Source: Verrucomicrobium sp. BvORR106 (GTDB taxonomy: Bacteria > Verrucomicrobiota > Verrucomicrobiia > Verrucomicrobiales > Verrucomicrobiaceae). From it: DNA of 40,223 bases. Shown piece by piece: positions 17,261 to 23,863 of this stretch. Numbering within the stretch: the stretch's first letter is position 1; each line of letters starts with the position of its first letter. Location: assembly GCF_000739655.1 (NCBI RefSeq), contig NZ_BATR01000011.1, positions 1 through 40,223 of the forward strand, given 5' to 3'. The position numbers were made by a program, and so were the translations under genes. The notes under the pieces were generated by a model. That model was not told where the DNA came from and did not search any database. It saw nothing but the letters and a program-made list of their open reading frames with translations.

Positions 17261-17411
17261 AAAGCGGCGTCGAGCCGCACGCACTCCAAGACGCTGGCGC
17301 GAAGTGCCTGCCGCCAACTGGAAAGACTTTCAAAGGTGATTGGACATCGTTTGCCGCCTGACTCCCAAACACGCGAAGCGCCTTGGAGTGCGTGCGGCTT
17401 GACGCCGCTTT
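17261..17411. repeat. 30-nt inverted repeat with 91-nt spacer
   Basis: The left arm (17261-17290) starts AAAGCGGCGTCGAGCCGCAC and ends GCACTCCAAG. The right arm (17382-17411) is its reverse complement with a single mismatch over 30 nt. Each arm also contains a smaller GCGGC/GCCGC stem. The whole could fold into a long cruciform or stem-loop, or be a MITE-like element or a pair of REP units in opposite orientation. No target-site duplication was recognised. Confidence 0.7.
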
Positions 17412-17530
17412 GACGGTTCTTGTAATAGGCTCGAACCTAAATAAAGCTACAGCGCCCAACACTCCCTCCCGAGACCGCAGGCGGTTACTTGTGCTCCCAC
17501 CAGCAAATCATCTCCCCGCTTCGCTCCTCT

Positions 17531-17556
17531 GCGGGGCCGGAGACCCCGCCTCCTTT
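17531..17556. repeat. Interspersed 26-nt hairpin repeat, copy 2
   Basis: Identical over 26 nt to 3721-3746: GCGGGGccggagaCCCCGC followed by TCCTTT. Immediately upstream, another CCCCGC (17514-17519) can pair with the same GCGGGG, so two hairpins exclude each other here. The copy lies 165 nt before the DUF1800 start. Confidence 0.6.
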
Positions 17557-17684
17557 TCCGGTTCGCGAGGATTCAAGGAAATAGATAAACCTCAGTACCA
17601 CAAATGGGCGAAGCCTCCGGGCTCTCCGCTCCTGCCCCACCTAAGTTTTCATCTCGAAACAATTTCTCACTTGGCGGGGAACCA

Positions 17685-17714
17685 TTGCGCAGGACGATCT
17701 GGCGGTGGTACTTT
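17685..17714 (+). promoter_or_regulatory. Weak promoter candidate for the first DUF1800 gene
   Basis: TTGCGC (17685-17690) and TACTTT (17709-17714) are spaced by 18 nt. The ATG chosen for the gene, 17721, lies 6 nt after the -10 box, again suggesting little or no leader. The match to consensus is modest. Confidence 0.3.
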
Positions 17715-17720
17715 ACTGGC

Positions 17721-20342
17721 ATGCGATCTCGCGCATCGTCGGCCAGCCCCTCCCGCCTCACAGATTCCCGGCCTCCTTGGGCTTTGACCCTGTTGTTCTC
17801 TCTTCTTCCCGGCATGGTAGCCCTGGCCGAGCTGGACAAGAACACCAATCAACTTAGCGACGTCTGGGAACTCCAGTTCAACGCCCAAGGGCTCGCTGCG
17901 GGGCTGGACACGGACAACGACGGTTTTACCAACCTTCAGGAAGCAGCAGGCGGCACCAACCCCTTTGATGCCGCCTCCCGCCCGGCCATCGGCATCGGGG
18001 CAGGACCAGGGAGCGGAGTCGAGTTCTCGTGGCAGTCAGCACCGGGCAAGCGGTACCGGATCGATGTCAGCAACACCTTGGCGCTCAACTCGTGGCAGCC
18101 GCTGCTCACGGTGGACGGCACCGGGGAGATCTTCGACCTGCCAATCTCCACCGGGCAAGAATCCCAGTTTTTCCGGCTCAACGTCAGCGACATCGACACG
18201 GACCTGGACGGCCTGAGCGACTGGGAGGAGCGCCAACTGGGGCTGGATCCACGCAACAGCAACTCCGAGCGCCAGGCCACGTCCGACTTCAGCCGGGTGA
18301 ACACGGAATGGACAGGCACGAGTGTGGTGACCGTCGGCCTGCTGGATGGGGAGATCAATGAAGACTGGCCAGACAAGGGCTTGGTGGCGATCCGCCGGAC
18401 GGGCGGACTCAAACCCATCACGGTCAATCTCACCCTGACGGGCACCGCCACGCGCAACACCGACTACACCTGCCCGGTGATTGGCAGCCAGGTGACGATC
18501 CCCTTGGGAGTACGCGAAGTGTGGGTGGAGTTTACGCCCCTGGCGGACGCACAGACGGAGGGGGCGGAAACCATCATCCTCACGGCCACGACCGGCACTG
18601 GCTACACGCTAGGGACCACGACCGCCGCTACCGTGAATCTGGCAGATGCCAGCGCCCTGCCTAGCCCCAAGGCAGCGGCTCGATTCCTGATTCAAGCTGC
18701 TTTCGGACCAGACTCTGACAGCAATGACGCCGACACCCTCCCGGAGAATGTGGAAGACGTGATGGCGCTGGGGTTTGAGGGCTGGATCGATTCGCAGTTC
18801 GCCATGACGCCCGTGGGCAAGCTGCAACCGTATGTGGACTGGGCGGTTCCCAACGGGCAGGGACTCGCGCTGTACGGGAACTACAAGGAGTTCGCCTGGT
18901 GGGGACGCGTGATGGGCTCCCCCAAACTCAGCCCCACCGCCCCCGCGAGCCCGGCACAGCCCTACGATGCGCTGCGTCAGCGGGTGGCCTTTGCCCTGAG
19001 TGAAATCCTCGTGACCTCCGATCGGCCGGAGCAACTGGCGGTGGAGCAGCAGGGCATGGCCAACTACTACGACCTGATGGTGCAGCATGCCTTCGGCAAC
19101 TACCAGGACCTACTCTACGCTGTGGCCACCCATCCCGTCATGGGCATTTATCTGAGCCACCTGGGCAACCAGAAGGCCAACTCCGCGCTGCGCATCTACC
19201 CGGACGAGAACTTTGCCCGGGAGGTGATGCAGCTTTTCAGCATTGGCCTGTGGGAGCTGAACCAGAACGGAACCAGAAAACTCGTCAACGGCAATCCGGT
19301 TCCCACCTATAACAATGGCGACATCACGGAGCTGGCGCGGGTGTTCACCGGACTCTCCTTTGGCAACAACGCCAACTTCCAGCTCTATCCCCGCGACTTC
19401 ACGGTCCCAATGAAGATGTGGGATGCCTACCACGACTGTGATGCCAAGATCCTGCTGGGAGGATTGAATCTCCCCGTCCGGACGCCCTCCAGCGGCAACA
19501 CCGGCACCGCCGGACTGGCCGATGTGTCGGCGGCGATCCAGAATCTCTTCAACCACGCCAACGTGGGCCCGTTCATCGGGCGACAGCTCATCCAGCGACT
19601 CGTTACCTCGAACCCCAGCCCCGAGTACGTGGGCCGGGTTTCCGCCGCCTTTGCCAACAACGGCAGCGGCGTGCGGGGTGACATGAAGGCGGTGGTCAAG
19701 GCCATCCTTCTGGACCCGGAGGCACGCGATCCCGCCATGATGGAGGTGCCCACCTGGGGCCGGCTGCGAGAGCCCGTGCTGCGGGTGGTGAACATGGCCC
19801 GCGCCTTCAACGCCGCCTCCACCTCCGGTCACTATCCGCTGGACCAGTTCAGCACGGACCACATGCAGGACCCTATGAACTCCCCCAGCGTCTTCAACTT
19901 TTTCCTGCCCAACCACAGTCCACCAGGGCCGATCACGCAGGAGGGGCTGGTGGCTCCGGAGTTCCAGATCATCAACGCCAGCACCGCCATCACCGGACCC
20001 AACTACTTCTGGAACGCGATCGAGGGAAGCCTGCACCGCTATGGGAACGGGAATGCGACCTACATCGTGAAGTTGCAAAACGATCCGGAACTCGGGATGG
20101 TTGTCCCCTCGAACCTCATCAATCAGGACACGCCCTCCGGGGCGTCTGCCATAGATCCCGATCCGTTGCTGCGGCGGCTGGATCTGGCCCTGACGGGCGG
20201 CACCCTGAGCCCGAAGCAGCACCAGATCATCCGGGAGGCGATGTTGCGCATCCCCACCAGTTCATGGCAGTGGCACCGTCAGCGTCTGCGCCTGGCAATT
20301 TACCTCATCGTCACCTCATCAGACTTCAACGTGCAGCGCTGA
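17721..20342 (+). CDS. Secreted DUF1800 protein with Calx-beta and calcium-binding repeats
   Basis: 873 residues from the ATG at 17721, which opens a signal peptide (hydrophobic WALTLLFSLLPGMVALA); the reading frame continues upstream to 17604 but without an export signal. Domains in order: a type 3 thrombospondin-like calcium loop (DTDNDGFTNLQEAAGGTNPF), a beta-rich domain, a second Ca loop (DIDTDLDGLSDWEE), a Calx-beta-like repeat (about 220-310, GTATRNTDYT and EGAETIILTAT) and a C-terminal DUF1800 domain (about 320-873). Landmarks of the last are RVAFALSEILVTSD, NFAREVMQLFSIGLWELNQN, GRQLIQRLVTSNPSPEY and SPSVFNFFLPNHSPPG. It is followed 56 nt later by a DUF1501 gene, the usual partner. 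The biochemical activity of DUF1800 is unknown to me. Confidence 0.9.
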   Translation: MRSRASSASPSRLTDSRPPWALTLLFSLLPGMVALAELDKNTNQLSDVWELQFNAQGLAAGLDTDNDGFTNLQEAAGGTNPFDAASRPAIGIGAGPGSGVEFSWQSAPGKRYRIDVSNTLALNSWQPLLTVDGTGEIFDLPISTGQESQFFRLNVSDIDTDLDGLSDWEERQLGLDPRNSNSERQATSDFSRVNTEWTGTSVVTVGLLDGEINEDWPDKGLVAIRRTGGLKPITVNLTLTGTATRNTDYTCPVIGSQVTIPLGVREVWVEFTPLADAQTEGAETIILTATTGTGYTLGTTTAATVNLADASALPSPKAAARFLIQAAFGPDSDSNDADTLPENVEDVMALGFEGWIDSQFAMTPVGKLQPYVDWAVPNGQGLALYGNYKEFAWWGRVMGSPKLSPTAPASPAQPYDALRQRVAFALSEILVTSDRPEQLAVEQQGMANYYDLMVQHAFGNYQDLLYAVATHPVMGIYLSHLGNQKANSALRIYPDENFAREVMQLFSIGLWELNQNGTRKLVNGNPVPTYNNGDITELARVFTGLSFGNNANFQLYPRDFTVPMKMWDAYHDCDAKILLGGLNLPVRTPSSGNTGTAGLADVSAAIQNLFNHANVGPFIGRQLIQRLVTSNPSPEYVGRVSAAFANNGSGVRGDMKAVVKAILLDPEARDPAMMEVPTWGRLREPVLRVVNMARAFNAASTSGHYPLDQFSTDHMQDPMNSPSVFNFFLPNHSPPGPITQEGLVAPEFQIINASTAITGPNYFWNAIEGSLHRYGNGNATYIVKLQNDPELGMVVPSNLINQDTPSGASAIDPDPLLRRLDLALTGGTLSPKQHQIIREAMLRIPTSSWQWHRQRLRLAIYLIVTSSDFNVQR

Positions 20343-20398
20343 CGCACCACGTCGCCGATTCCCTCGGCCCTCTCTCACTCTTCCTCTTTCCTCCCTTC

Positions 20399-21844
20399 AT
20401 GAAGCCTGCCCCCCCGATGAACCGACGCCAGTTTCTGGGCCAGGCCAGTTGCGCCGGCGTGAGTTCCATCCCGCTGCTAAACACGCTCTTGAACCTGCGG
20501 CTCGCAGAGGGCATCGCCGAGGCCTCATCTCCCCAGCCCGGCAGCTACCGTGCGCTGGTGTGCCTCTTCCTGGCAGGCGGCAACGACTCGTTCAACATGC
20601 TGGTGCCACGCGAACCCGGCGCGTATGCCACGTATCAATCCTCACGGTCCAACCTGGCTTTGACGGACGCACAGCTGATCAACATCCAGCCCGAGGGGCT
20701 GCCGCCCTTTGCCGTCCACGGTGGCATGCCAGAGGTGGCCACGTTGTTCAACAACGGCAACGCCGCCTTTGTGGCGAATGTAGGCACACTCATCGAACCC
20801 GTATTCACGAAGGCCGAGGTGGAACAGAGCCAGAAGCGGCTGCCGCTGGGCCTCTACTCCCACTCAGACCAGATCGAGCAGTGGCAGACCGGCGTGCCGC
20901 ACTCCCGCTCCGGCATCGGCTGGGGCGGGCGACTGGCGGACTTGATTCAGCACATCAACTCCGTGCCTACCGTGCCCATGCAGATCAGCCTGGATGGGGG
21001 CAACGTGTGGCAGACGGGGGAGACGGTGGCGGAATACGCGATCACGCCCCAAGGGGCGGTGAACCTGAGCAACTACAACACCGCCTACGAAGCGAACCAA
21101 GGCGTGCGCAACGCTCTGAGCGCCGCCGTAGACAGCCAGCTGGCGCAAGACTACTCCAACCTGCTGGCCCAGACGTTCAACTCCCGGAAGAAGCAGGCGA
21201 TGGATGCCTACGACATCTTTGCCACGGCCACCGCGCCAGCCCTCCCTGCCGGAGTCACCTTTCCCAGCACCTACGTAGGTCAGCGGCTCGCCATGGTCGC
21301 CAAGGCCATTCAGGGACACAACCACGCCCGGCTTCAGGCCAAGCGACAGACCTTCTTCATCCAATGGGGAGGCTGGGACCATCACAGCGAAGTCCTCGCT
21401 GGTCAGGCATCCATGCTGCCTCAGGTGAGCGCCGCCATTGGTGCCTTCTACAGTGCTCTGGTGGCCATGGGCATGCAAGACAAGGTCACTCTCTTCACGG
21501 CTTCAGATTTCGGCCGCACCCTCACCTCCAACAGCCGGGGCTCAGACCACGCCTGGGGCAGCAATCAACTCATCGTAGGCGGCGACGTAGTGGGCAAGCG
21601 CATCTATGGCCAGTACCCTTCTCTGGTGGTGAATCCCGATTACGGCCCCACCGTTAACGATCTCGACACCGGCCGCGGCCGGTTCATCCCCACCACCAGC
21701 TGCGACTCCCTCTTCGCCGAACTCGCCCTCTGGCTCGGTGCCAACCGCAGCGACCTCCCCCTGATCCTCCCGAACATCGGGAACTTTTACAACACATCCC
21801 AATCGGCCTGGCCGATTGGGATGTTCAAACCTGACCTGGGGTAG
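20399..21844 (+). CDS. DUF1501 protein with Tat-like signal
   Basis: 481 residues from the ATG at 20399 (a second ATG at 20417 is possible); the frame continues upstream into the DUF1800 gene but is not needed. The N-terminus MNRRQFLGQASCAGV is a twin-arginine-like signal, so it is likely exported folded, perhaps with a metal cofactor. Family landmarks: LVCLFLAGGNDSFNMLVPR, SHSDQIEQWQTG, FFIQWGGWDHHSEVL, FTASDFGRTLTSNSRGSDHA and, at the end, LPNIGNFY. DUF1501 proteins are distantly related to the alkaline phosphatase/sulfatase superfamily; the paired His in WDHH and the Asp-rich motifs suit metal binding, but activity here is unproven. It is coupled to the DUF1800 gene upstream and ends in a striking hairpin-forming stretch. 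Confidence 0.92.
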   Translation: MKPAPPMNRRQFLGQASCAGVSSIPLLNTLLNLRLAEGIAEASSPQPGSYRALVCLFLAGGNDSFNMLVPREPGAYATYQSSRSNLALTDAQLINIQPEGLPPFAVHGGMPEVATLFNNGNAAFVANVGTLIEPVFTKAEVEQSQKRLPLGLYSHSDQIEQWQTGVPHSRSGIGWGGRLADLIQHINSVPTVPMQISLDGGNVWQTGETVAEYAITPQGAVNLSNYNTAYEANQGVRNALSAAVDSQLAQDYSNLLAQTFNSRKKQAMDAYDIFATATAPALPAGVTFPSTYVGQRLAMVAKAIQGHNHARLQAKRQTFFIQWGGWDHHSEVLAGQASMLPQVSAAIGAFYSALVAMGMQDKVTLFTASDFGRTLTSNSRGSDHAWGSNQLIVGGDVVGKRIYGQYPSLVVNPDYGPTVNDLDTGRGRFIPTTSCDSLFAELALWLGANRSDLPLILPNIGNFYNTSQSAWPIGMFKPDLG

Positions 21845-21865
21845 GAAAGTCCGAGGTATTCCTCG
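21794..21865. terminator. Long hairpin plus small hairpin at the convergent gene end
   Basis: ACATCCCAATCGGC-CTG-GCCGATTGGGATGT (21794-21824) is a perfect 14-bp stem with a 3-nt loop inside the last codons of the DUF1501 gene. A second stem, CGAGG-TATT-CCTCG (21852-21865), follows after the stop codon and before the convergent PEP-CTERM gene ends. They may act as a bidirectional terminator, but no T-tract follows either one. Confidence 0.45.
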
Positions 21866-21871
21866 AGTCAC

Positions 21872-22552
21872 TTATGGGTGACGATTGCGACGCCTTCTAC
21901 GGCCCAAAACAGCAAACATGGCCCCTGCCATGGCTAATACTGACACGCCCGGTTCGGGAACAGCAGCAACGGTACTATACGCTTGAGTTGGTCCGAACGA
22001 ATCTCCGATGTCGTACGAATAGGTACCGAACTGGCCCCAAAGGAGCTGCGAAGCAGTATTGACTTCATCAGTCCGACTCAGGCTCACAGAACCTGAAAAC
22101 AACGGATTGTCCTGCAGAAACGTCAGCGCACTCTTATAGATCAGCAACTCTGTAGATGCAGACAAGGTGGATGCGTTGCCGACGACCAAATACACGGATT
22201 CATTTATGAATGAACTGCCAGCGTTAATCGCCGCGCTGGAATCATACTGAAATGATCCATCGATGGGGAACGGGGTTCCTGCAGAAGTTGAAGTTCCAAA
22301 CAATACGAAATCCGTCTTTGCCGTAGCGAAGGTGGTGGCGTTCAACGACTGAAGCTGCGCATCGGTGAGCGTGTCGAAATACCCCACCCCAATAAAGCTA
22401 TTGGACGAAGTGAGCCTGACACCAGCAGATGTCGACACCATGTTCGATGCAGCACTCGGCGCATTGACGTTACCGAGACTGATTGTCGCCGCATTAGCTC
22501 CGAGAACGCCTGCAAAGAGCACACTTGCGACTACACTAATAGACTTATGCAT
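21872..22552 (-). CDS. PEP-CTERM sorting-domain protein
   Basis: 226 residues. A signal peptide (KSISVVASVLFAGVLGANAA) is followed by a Ser/Thr/Ala-rich secreted body of beta-strand character with no recognised catalytic motif. The C-terminus has the PEP-CTERM arrangement: VPEPG, a hydrophobic stretch (VSVLAMAGAMFAVLG), then RRRRRNRH. Such proteins are processed by an exosortase and released to, or held at, the outer surface, often with exopolysaccharide production. It starts 10 nt after the TIGR02597-like gene on the same strand, so the two are probably co-transcribed. Its base composition is noticeably more AT-rich than the flanking DUF1800/DUF1501 genes. No exosortase gene is in the window. 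Confidence 0.88.
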   Translation of the reverse strand: MHKSISVVASVLFAGVLGANAATISLGNVNAPSAASNMVSTSAGVRLTSSNSFIGVGYFDTLTDAQLQSLNATTFATAKTDFVLFGTSTSAGTPFPIDGSFQYDSSAAINAGSSFINESVYLVVGNASTLSASTELLIYKSALTFLQDNPLFSGSVSLSRTDEVNTASQLLWGQFGTYSYDIGDSFGPTQAYSTVAAVPEPGVSVLAMAGAMFAVLGRRRRRNRHP

Positions 22553-22562
22553 AGAAATTGGA

Positions 22563-23600
22563 TTAAAGGCCCCCGTAAATAGCCGGATCTGGAGAGATGG
22601 TGACGTTCAGTTCGGTGCCACGCCTCTCGATGATAAACCCCGATGTGAGCGTTGTCCCGCTCTTGTCAACATTCCCGGTGCTGGTCCCCTTCCAGCCTTC
22701 AGTTGTAAATGGGGGAGCGGCAGAAGCGTAGTAGTACTTATCATACCCTCCAGTTGTGTTGGGAAGCCAAACGATGTCTGCGGTGGAAGCATTTCCTGGC
22801 CTTAACGTGGATGCCAGCCCGGAATTCCCCAATGTGGCGCCAACCGGGAAAATCCGGTTAACATAGTTGAAACCTTGGCTTACTCCGATCTTTGCCTGGA
22901 TCTTTTTCACATCGCCCAAACAACCCAACTTGAGATCAGTGGTTCCTCGGCGTTCAATAAAGATCCCTTCAGAATGGAATATCGGGGTCGCCGATGCGTC
23001 GGCATTGCCAGTACTCGTCGTTTTCCAGCCTGCCGTAGTAAACGGAGGAGCGGCAGTTGCATAGTAAACTTTGATGAAGCCGCCTTGCACAGGGATCCAG
23101 ATCACGTCTGCGGTATTTACGTTCCCGCTCTTCAGCCCCACTTCCGTGCTTCCTACATCAGCACCTTTTGCCGAGTCATTAGCAGCGCCAAACAAACCAG
23201 CCACACTGTAAGCTGCACGAACGGAGTAACTGGAGCCTTGCACAACAAAGCTCGACAAATCATCCTCGGTTGTCAAAGACGTAGCGGTGAACGAAGTAAC
23301 ACGACTTGACGCGCCTGCTCCGTTGCCGTTGGTAATTTCGACCCAAAGCCCCGTGGCTCCAGCCAAGACAGTCGTGAATGTAGCTCCATCGTCGACAAGC
23401 GTATTCCCGGATGCCGACTCCAATGCACCAGCAGTCAGCACCGGCCGAAGGAAATTGACCCCAACCAAGTTAAACTGTCCTGCCTTAATCGGAATGGATT
23501 GAAAACCAACCGGGCCCGTAGAAACCTCTGCCGCCGTGGAGATCCCTGGTATTGAGACGGCGGCTAAAAGAGCTGCCAGGAGGAAGGCTGTTGGTTTCAT
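22563..23600 (-). CDS. TIGR02597-like secreted protein with internal duplication
   Basis: 345 residues with a signal peptide ending near STAAEV. The body resembles the verrucomicrobial TIGR02597 family, with VGFQSIPIKAGQFNLVGVNF near the start. Two copies of a roughly 70-residue repeat are obvious: about 157-230 and 267-337. Both contain NTADVIW/STADIVW, YYATAAPPFTTAGWK/YYASAAPPFTTEGWK, TSTGN and FIERRGT/IIERRGT. Function is unknown; an extracellular structural or binding role is likely. It is the first gene of a two-gene unit with the PEP-CTERM gene and has a good promoter just upstream. The sequence before the ATG is pyrimidine-rich, with no Shine-Dalgarno. Confidence 0.82.
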   Translation of the reverse strand: MKPTAFLLAALLAAVSIPGISTAAEVSTGPVGFQSIPIKAGQFNLVGVNFLRPVLTAGALESASGNTLVDDGATFTTVLAGATGLWVEITNGNGAGASSRVTSFTATSLTTEDDLSSFVVQGSSYSVRAAYSVAGLFGAANDSAKGADVGSTEVGLKSGNVNTADVIWIPVQGGFIKVYYATAAPPFTTAGWKTTSTGNADASATPIFHSEGIFIERRGTTDLKLGCLGDVKKIQAKIGVSQGFNYVNRIFPVGATLGNSGLASTLRPGNASTADIVWLPNTTGGYDKYYYASAAPPFTTEGWKGTSTGNVDKSGTTLTSGFIIERRGTELNVTISPDPAIYGGL

Positions 23601-23627
23601 AGAAGGACGAGGGGGAATTTGCGAGGG

Positions 23628-23656
23628 GCTATAGCACTATTGCTTCTGAATCTCAA
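23628..23656 (-). promoter_or_regulatory. Sigma70-like promoter for the TIGR02597/PEP-CTERM pair
   Basis: On the minus strand TTGAGA (complement of 23651-23656) and TATAGC (complement of 23628-23633) are separated by exactly 17 nt. Transcription would begin near 23621, leaving a leader of about 20 nt before the ATG at 23600. The region 23601-23863 is AT-rich with poly-A/T runs that may further help promoter activity. Confidence 0.5.
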
Positions 23657-23737
23657 CAAGAAGAATGGGGTTCTGGCTCACCGTTTAAAAAAATACACCC
23701 TGGACTCGCTGAAATAAAGATTTTTTACAGTTTTTAG

Positions 23738-23750
23738 AGGGGATTCCCCT
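23738..23750. promoter_or_regulatory. Short palindrome upstream of the promoter
   Basis: AGGGG-ATT-CCCCT is a 5-bp stem with a 3-nt loop about 80 nt upstream of the TIGR02597 promoter, next to the AT-rich ATTTTTTACAGTTTTTAG. It could be an operator, or part of the end of the transcript from the preceding fibronectin/cyclophilin gene; neither role is established. Confidence 0.25.
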
Positions 23751-23863
23751 AGGGTAGTTTAACCATCTCATGGTGCAATCATCGAGGCAAGCAATCAAGG
23801 CGATAACGTTGTTAACATCACCTGGTGGCAGTTTTTGAGCGACGGGGATGAAGGAGTTTGCCT

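Larger units (their letters stand above)
17087..17720. other. Gene-free, repeat-bearing region between divergent genes
   Basis: This stretch of about 630 nt separates the minus-strand MoxR/VWA operon from the plus-strand DUF1800 gene. I see no convincing gene. It holds a promoter for the operon (17095-17124), a 30-nt inverted repeat (17261-17290 and 17382-17411), the second copy of a 26-nt hairpin repeat (17531-17556) and a weak promoter candidate for the DUF1800 gene (17685-17714). Short open frames here read through the repeat arms and start with the same MECVRLDAA on both strands, as expected from an inverted repeat and not from real genes. Confidence 0.7.

Noticed and set aside
17383-17787. 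Plus-strand reading frame of 134 codons in the gene-free region.
   Set aside because: It starts inside one arm of the inverted repeat and runs through the 26-nt repeat into the DUF1800 signal peptide region in a different frame. No family resemblance.
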